Notes: generated from the letters alone by a model not told the origin. 64,000 bases of DNA from an uncultured Clostridium sp. (GCA_902490335.1 CABUDL010000007.1:1-64000), one strand, 5' to 3'; positions 1 to 8,221 are shown, counted from the first letter of the stretch. Numbers and translations: made by a program.

Positions 1-138
1 TCTATTCTCTTAAATTTATGCTTTTTAACTTACATTTTTTAACATTTATTCTAGTTCTTACTCCCACTCCCACCCTGACCGGCTCGGTCCCTTGCAAAGA
101 AACCATCTTTCCTTCCTATTGACTGCTCAAATCATCAA

Positions 139-184
139 GACAAAAGTGCAGCGGCAGCAGAAATCTTTCTGCTGCCGCTGCACT
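139..184 (-). terminator. Hairpin/terminator after the DUF4097 gene
   Basis: An 18-19 bp perfect inverted repeat (145-163 with 166-184) lies 39 bases past the stop of the minus-strand gene ending at 223. Read on the minus strand it is followed by TTTT then G, a short U tract, so it probably terminates the PadR-DUF4097 transcript. Confidence 0.6.
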
Positions 185-222
185 CTCTATCTTACAGTCC
201 AATGTAAAGGTAGGTTCTTCTA

Positions 223-1410
223 TTACAGAACACGGATGTCGCCCGAGCGGCTGATAAATTCTCCTCGGATATACTTCTGTGGGTCGCTCTCCCACTCCAC
301 GCCGGAACCGTTCAGATTGACCTGCCCGTGGACATTGCTGTCCCCCGCAACGGTCCTGACCTTCGCCTGCAACTCCTTGCCCTTTCGTTCCAGGCGCAGG
401 TCAATGTCACCGCTGCTGGTTTCAATGCGGCTGCTCTGCGCATAGTATTCTCCCTCCACATCGCCGCTGCTGCTGAGAATCTCCAGCTGCTCCACTTCGC
501 TCCTCGACAGTTCCACATCGCCGCTGGAGGTTTCCACCCTCCAGTTTTCTCCGCGCACGCCGTTCAGCTCAATGTCACCGCTGCTGCTCTTGATTTCCAC
601 CTTCTGTCCGCCGATGTGCGTCAGTTCAATATCTCCGCTGACAACACGCATCAGCGCCTGCTGCACCTGACCGTCCTCCCAATCTATATCTCCGCTGCTG
701 CTCTGCAAAACCATCTCTGCTGTATTGACCTGCCGAAGCTGAATGTCTCCGCTGCTCGCCTTGATAACCGACTCTTCCGCCACCATCTGTGCGATTTTGA
801 TATCCCCGCTCGTGCTTTCCAGTTCGACCGCGCGGCTGTTGAGTTTTTGTAGTTTCAAATCTCCGCTTGTCGTCTTGCCGCGCAAAAATTCGATTCTTTC
901 CGGCAGTTCCACCAACAGCTTCTGTGTTGGAGTGTGCATCATCCGCAGCAGGGATGCCAAATTCAAAATCGGTTGTTTGCTCATCGGCTCCTTCTCGGTC
1001 AGCAGATAGGTGTCTCCCTGCACCTGCTCCTCCAGATACAGCGCAAGGTCCTCTCCGCTTTGCAGGCAGACGTGCAGCTCTCCGTCGGCGGAACGGGAAA
1101 TCTCTGCATCCATCTCCCGCAGATTCAGCTGTACCTTGCTGATTCCGCTGTACTGCACCTGCTGCGGCTCAATGGCAGTCATTGGCTTCAAACCGGTTGC
1201 TTCCTCCTTCTTGCACTCCATCTCGTCGCCCATCTCCCGCAGCAACTCCTCGATGTCGCCCAATTCGCGGCAAATTTCTTCCTCGCTTCTGCCGTTCTTC
1301 AGCCCTGCCTCAAAATGCTCCTCATAGCTTTCCAGAATTTCCTGTACAAATCCCTGCTCATATCCTTCCAGCGCTCTGCTCAGCTGCTGCATATATTCTT
1401 GTTTTGTCAT
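223..1410 (-). CDS. HAAS/DUF1700 plus DUF4097 envelope-associated protein
   Basis: A 395-residue protein. Residues 1 to about 65 form the helical HAAS-type (DUF1700-like) domain that commonly sits next to PadR regulators. From about residue 180 to the end it has a series of near-identical SSGDI/SSGDV turns spaced about 19-22 residues apart, the hallmark of the DUF4097 beta-solenoid. No signal peptide or clear membrane span is visible, so the usual membrane anchor of HAAS proteins is missing or replaced by the solenoid. It starts 12 bases after the PadR gene with an AAGGAGG site, so the two form one operon. Such pairs are thought to act in envelope stress sensing. The biochemical role is unknown. 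Confidence 0.8.
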   Translation of the reverse strand: MTKQEYMQQLSRALEGYEQGFVQEILESYEEHFEAGLKNGRSEEEICRELGDIEELLREMGDEMECKKEEATGLKPMTAIEPQQVQYSGISKVQLNLREMDAEISRSADGELHVCLQSGEDLALYLEEQVQGDTYLLTEKEPMSKQPILNLASLLRMMHTPTQKLLVELPERIEFLRGKTTSGDLKLQKLNSRAVELESTSGDIKIAQMVAEESVIKASSGDIQLRQVNTAEMVLQSSSGDIDWEDGQVQQALMRVVSGDIELTHIGGQKVEIKSSSGDIELNGVRGENWRVETSSGDVELSRSEVEQLEILSSSGDVEGEYYAQSSRIETSSGDIDLRLERKGKELQAKVRTVAGDSNVHGQVNLNGSGVEWESDPQKYIRGEFISRSGDIRVL

Positions 1411-1422
1411 TGCTTTTCCTCC

Positions 1423-1728
1423 TTACCAAATCAATCGGTCGACCGCTGCTGTAAAATCCTTCCATTCGCTGCGCAGCGCCTGCTGATATTCCAACCCTTT
1501 TTCTGTCAGATGATAATACTTTCTTGCCGGACGTCCCTCGCTCTCCACCGAGTAAGTCTCCACATATTCGTCGTCCTTGAGCCGTTTGAGGATTAGGTAC
1601 AGCGTGCCGGTTGCCAGCTCCATTTCCTGGGAAATAGTTTCCGTCAATTCATATCCGTACTTATCCGCCTTCTGCAACTGCGACAGTACACACAGTTCCA
1701 ACGCTCCTTTTTTAAATTGGGTGTTCAT
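1423..1728 (-). CDS. PadR-family transcriptional regulator
   Basis: A 101-residue winged-helix protein of the short PadR type. The N-terminus carries the family pattern (KGALELCVLSQL, then YGYELTETI), and the wing region ends in GRPARKYYHLTEKG. It has only the DNA-binding domain and a short C-terminal helix, as expected for PadR subfamily 2. It is the first gene of an operon with the HAAS/DUF4097 protein and probably represses its own promoter, which has TTGTATATATAA-like repeats around the -10. An AAGGAGG site precedes the ATG. Confidence 0.9.
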   Translation of the reverse strand: MNTQFKKGALELCVLSQLQKADKYGYELTETISQEMELATGTLYLILKRLKDDEYVETYSVESEGRPARKYYHLTEKGLEYQQALRSEWKDFTAAVDRLIW

Positions 1729-1772
1729 CTGCTGCCTCCTTTCTCTCTTTCCTGTCTTGCTTTGTTGTATAT

Positions 1773-1801
1773 ATAATATCGCAATCTATTCTTTATTACA
1801 A
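1773..1801 (-). promoter_or_regulatory. Promoter of the PadR operon
   Basis: On the minus strand, -35 TTGTAA (1796-1801) and -10 TATTAT (1773-1778) are separated by 17 bases. The -10 sits in an AT-rich stretch with ATGTTGT/ACAACA half sites, a plausible PadR autorepressor operator. Confidence 0.6.
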
Positions 1802-1854
1802 CATATAAAGCATACAAAGATATATGATTTTTTTATCCAATCTCTCCAAAAGCA

Positions 1855-1888
1855 TAAAAAAACAGCCGTCCTAAGACAGCTGTTCCTC
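1855..1888 (-). terminator. Terminator after the ecsC-like gene
   Basis: On the minus strand, AACAGCTGTC and GACGGCTGTT form a 10 bp stem with a four-base loop, followed by seven T. It lies about 50 bases past the stop of the EcsC-like gene and separates it from the PadR operon. Confidence 0.75.
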
Positions 1889-1936
1889 TTCTTTTTTGAT
1901 TTCACACAAAGTATAGGATGGATTCTACTCTCTGTA

Positions 1937-2794
1937 TTATCGCATCTCCCGCAGCCGGCGCTGTTGATACTTCACCGCAGCCATCGAGCCAATCTGCCGC
2001 AGCAACACTCCGTTGCGAAATCCTCCGTACACCCCGATGACCGGCGTGCCCTGCACCAGCTTGCCCGCCAGCGCTGCGCTGCACAGAGCGTGTGACGCCC
2101 GCTTCTTTGCCTGTTCGCGTGAGATGGACAGTTCTTCCCCTGTCCTTGCCTTCTGCCGAATCTCCTGCGCAATCCGGTCAGCATCCGCGCTCGCCTGTCT
2201 GCGCTGCTCCTCGTCACCCACCGCCGCACAAATCAGCAGCATCTGGTAAATTTGTTCCGGTTGGGTGTCGTACGGATACCCAAACCGCAGCGAGATTTCA
2301 AACAGCGTCTTAAACACCGCTCCCAAAAAGATGGGAACATCCGGCAGTCCGATGCCCAACGCGCCCATCAGTCCCCCCTGCACCGAAGAGAACGCCATGT
2401 TGGCTCCTGCGCGACCCGCCGCCTTGCAGCCCAGTTTGTACAGCTCCCAGCCGGACAGCGGCTTCTGCGCAAATTGCAGATAATCTTCCCGCAGCTTTTC
2501 CTCGCTGCACAGCTTGCCAATCCAGCGGCTGCCCTTCTCCAGCACCACCTCAAAGCTCTTCTCAAAGGCTTTTTCCAGCAGCTCGGTCGATTTCTCCGCC
2601 GCAGCCTGTGCGCCGTCCGAAAACTTTTCCGGCACCTTCTCCCGCAGCTTTTCGCGGATTGGCGCGGTCAGCTCGCCCGCCTTCTGCGCAATCAAAGAAG
2701 GTTTCTGCGGCTCCAGCAGCTTTTCTTCCTTTTTGTCCAGCTTTTTTAAGCAGCGCAGCTGCACCCTTTGTCTTCTTTTTTGTTCCCGGTCCAT
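1937..2794 (-). CDS. EcsC-family protein
   Basis: A 285-residue protein resembling the EcsC family. It has a basic, lysine/arginine-rich N-terminus and a central glycine-rich amphipathic region (for example GGLMGALGIGLPDVPIFLGAVFK cut short: GLMGALGIGLPDVPIF) of the kind seen in the EcsC domain. The C-terminal half has alternating helices and a further hydrophobic glycine-rich segment. The function of this family is poorly known; EcsC was named for its place next to the ABC transporter EcsAB. Here it lies 29 bases after hflX and probably shares its transcript. Confidence 0.7.
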   Translation of the reverse strand: MDREQKRRQRVQLRCLKKLDKKEEKLLEPQKPSLIAQKAGELTAPIREKLREKVPEKFSDGAQAAAEKSTELLEKAFEKSFEVVLEKGSRWIGKLCSEEKLREDYLQFAQKPLSGWELYKLGCKAAGRAGANMAFSSVQGGLMGALGIGLPDVPIFLGAVFKTLFEISLRFGYPYDTQPEQIYQMLLICAAVGDEEQRRQASADADRIAQEIRQKARTGEELSISREQAKKRASHALCSAALAGKLVQGTPVIGVYGGFRNGVLLRQIGSMAAVKYQQRRLREMR

Positions 2795-2823
2795 GCTGCG
2801 TGCCCCCTTATCCTCTCAATCGC

Positions 2824-4071
2824 CTATTCATTGAGCAGGATATACTCCTGCACCCGATGGCAAAGCTTCAGCTCCACATTGGCATCCAGATAGGTCCCGT
2901 CCTCGCGGTACTCCTCGGTGTAAACCTTGCCGGTCTGCCGAATCTCCCCAATCAGCCCGCTTTTGTCGTATGGAATCAACAGATGCAGATGCTGGTGGGT
3001 CTGCGGCAGATTCAGCGCGACCTTTTCCAGCAGCTTTTCCAGTCCCATGCCGGTTTTGGCAGAGATGGCTGCTGTCTTGCGGTCCAGGGTCAGCGGCAGC
3101 TCCGGCAGCTTGTCGCACTTGTTCAGCACCGTCAGCACCGGAACATTTTCCGCGCCCAGCTCTTTGAGCAGTCCGGTGGTGACCTCCAGCTGCTGGTCAA
3201 ACTCCGGCGAGGAAACATCGCAGACGTTCAGCACAAGGTCCGCGTCGGCTGCCTCCTCCAAAGTGGAGTGGAACGCCTGCACCAGCTGGTGCGGCAGACG
3301 GCTGACCAGACCGACCGTATCAATCAGCATCACCCTGCGCCCGTCCGGCAGGTCGAGCGCGCGGGAGGTCGGGTCCAGCGTCGCAAACAGCATATCCTTT
3401 GCCAGTACGCCCGCATCGGTCAGGGTGTTGAGCAAGGTGGATTTGCCCACGTTGGTGTAGCCCACGATGGCAACCGTCACCACATCGTCCTTCTTTCTGC
3501 GCTGGCGCAGCAAGCCGCGGCGTTTTTCCAGCGCCTCCAGCTCTTCCTCCAGCGCGTGTATCCTGCGGCGGATGTGCCGGCGGTCGCTTTCCAGCTTGCT
3601 TTCGCCGGGACCGCGGGTGCCGATGCCGCCGCCCAGACGAGAAAGGCTGGTGCCCTGTCCTGCCAGCCGCGGCAGACGGTACTTCAGCTGCGCCAGCTCC
3701 ACCTGTAACCTGCCCTCGCTGGTTTTTGCACGCTGGGCAAAGATGTCCAGAATCAGGGTGGTGCGGTCGATTACAGCCGCTCCCAGGGCGTTTTCCAGAT
3801 TCTTCTGCTGGGCAGGCGAAAGCTCGTGGTCAAAGATGACCAGCTCCACCTGGCTGTTCTGCACAAATTCCGCCAGCTCCTCCACCCTGCCGCTGCCCAT
3901 CAGGGTAGCCGGGTCGGGACGGTCCTTTTTCTGGATGACCCTGCCCATCACCTTGGCGCCCGCAGACTTTGCCAGCTCCTCCAGCTCATCCATCGAGCGC
4001 TGTGCATCATACTCTCCGGTATCAATGGCAGCCAGCACTGCCGTCTGCTCTTCCTGTTTGTTCTCGTACAT
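2824..4071 (-). CDS. hflX: GTPase HflX, ribosome-splitting factor
   Basis: A 415-residue HflX GTPase that splits stalled or idle 70S ribosomes. It has the HflX N-terminal domain (residues 1-180, with the GSGRVEEL and family PGESKLE-type linker region), then the G domain: P-loop GYTNVGKST near residue 202, G3 DTVGLVSRLP near 249, and G4 NKCD near 315. I chose the ATG at 4071 because GGGAGG lies just upstream. A longer frame reaching 4200 overlaps the neighbour and has no ribosome site. It is co-transcribed after the ChrB-N-like gene. Confidence 0.95.
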   Translation of the reverse strand: MYENKQEEQTAVLAAIDTGEYDAQRSMDELEELAKSAGAKVMGRVIQKKDRPDPATLMGSGRVEELAEFVQNSQVELVIFDHELSPAQQKNLENALGAAVIDRTTLILDIFAQRAKTSEGRLQVELAQLKYRLPRLAGQGTSLSRLGGGIGTRGPGESKLESDRRHIRRRIHALEEELEALEKRRGLLRQRRKKDDVVTVAIVGYTNVGKSTLLNTLTDAGVLAKDMLFATLDPTSRALDLPDGRRVMLIDTVGLVSRLPHQLVQAFHSTLEEAADADLVLNVCDVSSPEFDQQLEVTTGLLKELGAENVPVLTVLNKCDKLPELPLTLDRKTAAISAKTGMGLEKLLEKVALNLPQTHQHLHLLIPYDKSGLIGEIRQTGKVYTEEYREDGTYLDANVELKLCHRVQEYILLNE

Positions 4072-4099
4072 TCTATGCCTCCCTGTCGTTTGGTATACC

Positions 4100-4642
4100 T
4101 TACTTGATTGCCTTGTCCATCGCCTTGACCAGCTGTCCCGACAGCTCCGCCGAAGCCTGCCGCGCCACCGAAATGATGGCGTACAGTCCCTTTTCCACAT
4201 CCTGTGCGGTGCTCAAGCCAAAGTGGTTGCGGCTGCGCGCCTTGGAATATCGCCGAATCATCCGCTTGACCTGCTCGCTCTGGTCCTCGGTGAACGCCTG
4301 TTCGCCGCGGCGCAGCTGCTCGAGCACCTGTGCGCAGTCCTCCTTGAGCTGAGAAAGCTCCTCCAGCGCCTGTTTGCGAAAGCGGCTCACCATCTCCCGC
4401 TCGTCCTTGGGGTCCAAAAACTTCATCTCGACGATGGAAGCCTCTCCCCCCATCTCCAAAATCTTTGCCTGCAAATGTTTGAGCTTGGTATAGCTTTGAC
4501 GGTTGTACGGCAGGATAGCAACACCCTGTTTAAAATATTCCGCGCCGTACTCCTTGAGCTTGCGCCAGATGTACACGCGGTTTTTGGACGGATTGACCGG
4601 CACACTGTACCCCAGCGCCAGCCAGCGGATCGGTTCTGCCAT
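4100..4642 (-). CDS. ChrB N-terminal-domain-like protein
   Basis: A 180-residue protein. Its opening (WLALGYSVPVNPSKNRVYIW, then RRL-like helix and GAEYFKQGVAILP) matches the ChrB N-terminal domain pattern, in which a short beta-alpha-beta unit is followed by a long helical, acidic/basic tail. ChrB is a chromate-responsive regulator in Proteobacteria, but stand-alone versions in Clostridia have no known role, and no chromate transporter gene (chrA) is nearby. It is the first gene of the operon with hflX and ecsC-like. GGGAGGG precedes the ATG. Confidence 0.65.
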   Translation of the reverse strand: MAEPIRWLALGYSVPVNPSKNRVYIWRKLKEYGAEYFKQGVAILPYNRQSYTKLKHLQAKILEMGGEASIVEMKFLDPKDEREMVSRFRKQALEELSQLKEDCAQVLEQLRRGEQAFTEDQSEQVKRMIRRYSKARSRNHFGLSTAQDVEKGLYAIISVARQASAELSGQLVKAMDKAIK

Positions 4643-4675
4643 GCGGCACCCTCCCTTGCAACATCTATTACATTT

Positions 4676-4704
4676 ATTTTACCTGTTCCCACCCATACAG
4701 TCAA
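4676..4704 (-). promoter_or_regulatory. Promoter of the chrB-like/hflX/ecsC-like operon
   Basis: On the minus strand, -35 TTGACT (4699-4704) and -10 TAAAAT (4676-4681) have a 17-base spacer. The start of the first gene is 33 bases downstream. Confidence 0.75.
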
Positions 4705-4730
4705 GGGTTGAGCCGCACAAAAGCGGCGAT

Positions 4731-4778
4731 AAAAAAAAGTCCCCTGCGGGTGGAGCCGCAGAGGACCGCCGCCGCTGT
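4731..4778 (-). terminator. Minus-strand intrinsic terminator
   Basis: On the minus strand, GTCCTCTGCGG and CCGCAGGGGAC form an 11 bp stem (one G:U) followed by eight T. No gene precedes it on this strand before the tRNA-Ala terminators, so it may end a transcript from the hairpin block or insulate the hflX operon. Confidence 0.65.
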
Positions 4779-4889
4779 TGAGTGGCAGCAAAAATGATTT
4801 AGGATTCGCGGCGGTTCGGAGCTGTCCCCTCCCACCACGATAGGTGCAGGGAAGTTTCCCCACACCCCTCTTTGTGGAGCTATGCGCCC

Positions 4890-5344
4890 CACGCCCGCAC
4901 TGACTTTTCTTATACGAGAAAAGTCAGCAAAAGCGTATGCAAGGGGACACCCCTTGCACAACCCCGAGGGGGGAACGTCACCGCTTTGCGGTGTCGACTT
5001 CCCCCACAGTGCCCTAAAGGGCACGTTCCCCCTTGCTGACGAAGAAACGACCCTAAGTGCAAAAGGGGAGCGTGACCGAAGGTCACTGCGGGGATAACGC
5101 CACAGTTACACTGTGTCGTGCCACAGCTATGCTGTGGCTGAAGGGGTGTGACGAAGTCACACCACGCCAAGGTAAAACCTTGGCGTTATCCCCCAGAGGA
5201 GATTTTCAAGAGGACCCTTCCTCTTGAAAACGCTTTTGGTTACTTTTATCGTTTCATAAAAGTAACAGATAAAGCGCCGCAGCTTTTGCTGCGGCAAGAG
5301 GAGAGTGGGGAAACTTCCCCGCAAAAGAGGTGCGGAGAAATTCT
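4890..5344. repeat. Array of consecutive short hairpins
   Basis: A gene-free stretch in which at least thirteen different inverted repeats follow one another almost without gaps. Examples: 4901-4926 (TGACTTTTC / GAGAAAAGTCA), 4939-4958 (TGCAAGGGG / CCCCTTGCA), 4979-4993, 5009-5024, 5072-5086, 5101-5115, 5121-5137, 5145-5163, 5165-5185, 5202-5229, 5239-5267, 5276-5295 and 5307-5320. Loops are 2 to 7 bases. The arms differ from hairpin to hairpin, so it is not a tandem repeat or CRISPR array. Several units have the GGGGGAAC...TTCCCCC or GAAGGGG...CCCC frame that I associate with REP-like palindromes of gut Clostridia. Short open frames here have no support as genes. Confidence 0.7.
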
Positions 5345-5353
5345 CTGCAAAAC

Positions 5354-5390
5354 AAAAAACCAATCCGCAGAAAATGCGGATTGGTTTTTT
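5354..5390. terminator. Bidirectional terminator
   Basis: A 9 bp stem (CCAATCCGC 5360-5368, GCGGATTGG 5376-5384) is flanked by AAAAAA on the left and TTTTTT on the right, so it can stop transcription from either side. It is a second stop for tRNA-Ala and bounds the hairpin array. Confidence 0.8.
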
Positions 5391-5446
5391 GTTTTAGGAA
5401 GGGTGGTCCATTTCGATTGGTTGAAGCGCGAGCCGCTCATTTCGAT

Positions 5447-5479
5447 AAAAAAAGAGCCTGGAACGCGAATTGCGTCCAG
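5447..5479 (-). terminator. Terminator of tRNA-Ala
   Basis: On the minus strand, CTGGACGC and GCGTTCCAG form a stem with a single bulge, followed by seven T after GCTC. It begins nine bases past the CCA end of the tRNA. Confidence 0.75.
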
Positions 5480-5487
5480 ACTCAGTC

Positions 5488-5563
5488 TGGTGGAGACGAT
5501 CGGGATCGAACCGACGACCTTTTGAATGCCATTCAAACGCGCTCCCAACTGCGCTACGCCCCC
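5488..5563 (-). tRNA. tRNA-Ala, anticodon GGC
   Basis: A 76-base cloverleaf including an encoded CCA end. The acceptor stem GGGGGCG/CGTCTCC contains G3:U70, the alanine identity pair. The D stem is GCGC/GCGC, the anticodon stem TTTGA/TCAAA has loop ATGGCAT (anticodon GGC), and the T arm is GTCGG-TTCGATC-CCGAT. It has its own consensus promoter and terminators and is not part of an rRNA operon. Confidence 0.95.
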
Positions 5564-5583
5564 ATATCAAATTTTACCTATTT

Positions 5584-5612
5584 ATTATAACGGCTGAAAA
5601 AAACTTTGTCAA
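5584..5612 (-). promoter_or_regulatory. Promoter of tRNA-Ala
   Basis: On the minus strand, -35 TTGACA (5607-5612) and -10 TATAAT (5584-5589) are both perfect consensus with a 17-base spacer. The -10 ends 20 bases before the mature tRNA 5' end. Confidence 0.9.
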
Positions 5613-5665
5613 GGTGTTTTACAGAAAAAATTGCCCGACAGTGGCGGTGTGCCGCTAAAATGTGG

Positions 5666-5671
5666 TATAAT
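5666..5671 (+). promoter_or_regulatory. Extended -10 promoter of the FkbM methyltransferase gene
   Basis: TGGTATAAT gives a perfect -10 with the TG extension. No good -35 is visible at the normal distance. It lies about 32 bases upstream of the TTG start. Confidence 0.55.
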
Positions 5672-5702
5672 CGTTGCAGAAGATTTTGGGAGGGGTTTTA
5701 TT

Positions 5703-6806
5703 TTGCTCAGCTGGATTACAGAAAAACAGGACGTCTGGCAGCGCTTGCAAAGCTGCAACAAACCGGTGGTGGTGTATGGCATGGGGGACGGCGCGGTGAA
5801 AATTTTGCAGGTGATGCAGCGCTACGGGATTCGACCGGCGGCGATGTTTGCCAGCGACGATTTTGCACGCGGCAATTCCTTCATGGGATACACCGTTGGC
5901 AAGCTGCGCGACGTGCAGGCGGTGTATGACGACTTTATCATCGTGCTGGCGTTTGCCGTCCGCGACCTGCCCACCATCGAGCGCATCCGCGCCCTTTCGC
6001 AGCAGTACGAGCTGGTGGCTCCCGATGTGCCGGTGGCAGGGGTGGAGCTGTTCAACATGGAATTTGTCCGCAGCCACGAGCAGGACTTTTTGCAGGTTGA
6101 GCAGCTGCTTGCCGACGAGCAGTCCCGCAAGGTGCTGCACGATATGGTCAACTTTAAGCTAAGCGGCAAGCTGGAGTACCTGTTCGACTGCGAAACCGAC
6201 CCGCAGGAGGCTTACGAAAATATTCTGCGCCCGACCCCGCGCGAGAGCTTTGCCGACCTTGGCGCCTACCGCGGGGATACCATCGCCGAGCTGATGCACT
6301 ACGCCGGCGGCTGCGAGCGGGTGTTCGCCTTCGAGCCGGATGCCAAAACATACCCCAAGCTGCTGGCGGCGGTGGAACAGATGGGACTTGCCGACCGTGC
6401 CACCTGTGTGCAGCGCGCGGCATACTCCCACTGGGAGATGCTGGAGTTTGACAGCCGCGCGGGCAGGCAGTCGGCGCTGCGGGAGCCTTCGCTGGTGACC
6501 GGCGTGCAGGGTGCGGCAAAGGCAAAAATCCGCCAGGTGCAAGGGCAGGCGCTCGACGAGCTGGCGGGGGAGCATCCGGTGACCCTCATCAACATGGACG
6601 TCGAGGGAGCCGAGCGGCTTGCCTTGCAGGGCTGCCGGCAGGTCATCACCCGCGACCGCCCGAAGATGCTGATTGCCGCCTACCACCGCAGCGAGGACCT
6701 GTTTGCGCTGCCGCAGCAGATTGCAGCCATCCGTCCCGACTACCGCTTTTACCTGCGGCATTACCGATATATTCCCGCGTGGGACGTAAACCTTTACTGC
6801 GTGTAG
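5703..6806 (+). CDS. FkbM-family SAM-dependent methyltransferase
   Basis: A 367-residue protein. The N-terminal half has a Rossmann-like segment starting with PVVVYGMGDGAVKIL, as in sugar- or nucleotide-binding modules that precede many clostridial FkbM domains. The C-terminal half has FkbM motifs: ADLGAYRGDTIAEL (SAM loop), VFAFEPDAKTYP, and NMDVEGAERLALQG. I take the TTG at 5703 because GGGAGG lies eight bases upstream; a longer reading from 5631 would run through the promoter. Single-gene unit. The methyl acceptor, perhaps a sugar or polysaccharide, is not known. Confidence 0.85.
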   Translation: MLSWITEKQDVWQRLQSCNKPVVVYGMGDGAVKILQVMQRYGIRPAAMFASDDFARGNSFMGYTVGKLRDVQAVYDDFIIVLAFAVRDLPTIERIRALSQQYELVAPDVPVAGVELFNMEFVRSHEQDFLQVEQLLADEQSRKVLHDMVNFKLSGKLEYLFDCETDPQEAYENILRPTPRESFADLGAYRGDTIAELMHYAGGCERVFAFEPDAKTYPKLLAAVEQMGLADRATCVQRAAYSHWEMLEFDSRAGRQSALREPSLVTGVQGAAKAKIRQVQGQALDELAGEHPVTLINMDVEGAERLALQGCRQVITRDRPKMLIAAYHRSEDLFALPQQIAAIRPDYRFYLRHYRYIPAWDVNLYCV

Positions 6807-6887
6807 ATTTCTTTGGCGCAGTGCATAGTTTCGCAAAACACCGCCGGCAGAAAAATCAGACAAAAGGCAAAACATCCCCCGCCTTTA

Positions 6888-6917
6888 TTGACAGAGCCTT
6901 GCCAAGTATAGTAAAAT
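6888..6917 (+). promoter_or_regulatory. Promoter of the yicC-remA-gmk operon
   Basis: -35 TTGACA (6888-6893) and -10 TAAAAT (6912-6917), spacer 18, lie about 80 bases before yicC. This is probably the main promoter of the long housekeeping run. Confidence 0.6.
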
Positions 6918-6997
6918 AATAAGATAGAAATGCAGACGCCCAGCGCATCCGAGCGCCTGTCAAACAACAGATGAACAGCAAGAGGAGTGTGAAGGTA

Positions 6998-7918
6998 ATG
7001 CAGCAAAATCCGACCCAGGATATGCAGCCGCAGCTCAGCGCGGTTTGCAGCATGACCGGATATGGACGAGCCCGTCAGATGATTGGAAACAAGGAGATCA
7101 CCGTCGAGCTGCGTTCGGTAAACCATCGTTTTCTGGAGTATTCCTCCCGTGTGCCGCGGGCATACGCCTATCTGGAAGATAAGCTGAAAAACCTTGTCAA
7201 AGGGTCGGTTTCCCGCGGCAAGGTGGACGTCACCTTGAGCGTGCAGACCATCAGCGGCACCGATGCCCAGGTGGTCATCAACCACGACCTTGCCCGCTCC
7301 TATCTGGAGGCGCTGCGCGACTTAGCAGAGGATCTGCAAATCAAAAATGATGTGAGCGTTTCGCAGATGGCACGCTTTTCCGACATCTTCAGCGTGGTGA
7401 AGGTGGAGGAGAACGAAGAGGAAATGTGGCAGGCAGTCCAGCAGGTTGCACAGCAGGCAGTCCAGAATTTTGTCGATATGCGCAGAGCAGAGGGCGAAAA
7501 GATGAAGCAGGACCTGCTCAATCGCCTGCAAACCATCGAGCAGCTGGTAGCGCGGGTGGAGGAGCTTTCGCCAAAGACGGTAGAAAACTACACCAAACGC
7601 CTGTATGCCAAATTGCAGGAGGTTTTGCAGAGCAATACAGTGGACGACCAGCGCGTCCTGACCGAGGCAGCGGTGTTTGCCGAAAAGATTGCCGTTGCAG
7701 AAGAAACCGTCCGTCTGGGCAGCCACATCCATCAGTTCCGTCAAATCCTCTCCTCCAGCGAGCCGGTAGGACGCAAGCTGGATTTTCTGGTGCAGGAATT
7801 TAACCGCGAGGCAAACACCATCGGCTCCAAGGCACAGGATTTGGAGATTGCAAGGATTGTAGTCGATTTAAAATCCGAGATTGAAAAGATTCGTGAGCAG
7901 ATACAGAATATCGAGTAA
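6998..7918 (+). CDS. yicC: YicC/YloC-family RNase adaptor/endoribonuclease
   Basis: A 306-residue YicC-family protein. It has the N-terminal signature SMTGYGRA and the SVNHRFLEYSSRVPR segment, and ends with the family DUF1732 tail (GSKAQDLEIARIVVDLKSEIEKIREQ, split here as AQDLEIARIVVDLKSEIEKI). Family members act in RNA turnover, either as RNase adaptors or as endoribonucleases. The start at 6998 places the SMTGYG motif about 20 residues in, a little longer than usual. An upstream ATG at 6971 is possible, but the spacing to GAGGAG favours 6998. It is followed 36 bases later by remA, the conserved Firmicute order. Confidence 0.92.
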   Translation: MQQNPTQDMQPQLSAVCSMTGYGRARQMIGNKEITVELRSVNHRFLEYSSRVPRAYAYLEDKLKNLVKGSVSRGKVDVTLSVQTISGTDAQVVINHDLARSYLEALRDLAEDLQIKNDVSVSQMARFSDIFSVVKVEENEEEMWQAVQQVAQQAVQNFVDMRRAEGEKMKQDLLNRLQTIEQLVARVEELSPKTVENYTKRLYAKLQEVLQSNTVDDQRVLTEAAVFAEKIAVAEETVRLGSHIHQFRQILSSSEPVGRKLDFLVQEFNREANTIGSKAQDLEIARIVVDLKSEIEKIREQIQNIE

Positions 7919-7954
7919 CAGGTTCCGGCTGTTTTGGAAAGGAAGAAAATAGGG

Positions 7955-8221
7955 ATGAAGTTAATCAACATCGGTTTTGGAAACATGGTTTCTGCAAACC
8001 GTCTTGTGGCAATCGTCAGCCCGGAGTCTGCGCCTATCAAACGCATCATCTCCGATGCCAGGGAGCGCGGTGGTCTAATCGACGCAACCTATGGACGCAG
8101 GACCCGCGCAGTCATTATCACCGACAGCGACCATGTGATCCTGTCTGCGGTGCAGCCGGAAACGGTAGCAAACCGGCTCAACGATGACGACGATGAGGAG
8201 GAACTGGAAGAGGATGAATAG
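7955..8221 (+). CDS. remA: RemA/DUF370 DNA-binding regulator
   Basis: An 88-residue RemA-like protein with the family start [12 protein letters not shown] and the conserved [11 protein letters not shown] and [11 protein letters not shown] segments. In Bacillus, RemA is a multimeric DNA-binding activator of matrix and osmoprotection genes; its role in Clostridia is less clear. The C-terminus is extended by an acidic D/E-rich tail of about 12 residues. I chose the ATG at 7955 because GGAAAGGAAG is just upstream and all known family members begin here. It overlaps the gmk start. Confidence 0.92.
   Translation: MKLINIGFGNMVSANRLVAIVSPESAPIKRIISDARERGGLIDATYGRRTRAVIITDSDHVILSAVQPETVANRLNDDDDEEELEEDE

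Noticed and set aside
4890..5344. Hairpin block as a CRISPR array
   Set aside because: Arms and loops all differ and there is no repeated unit with regular spacers, and no cas genes are nearby.
4701..5590. Several short frames in the hairpin block and across tRNA-Ala
   Set aside because: They read through palindromes and a tRNA, with no ribosome sites or known domains.
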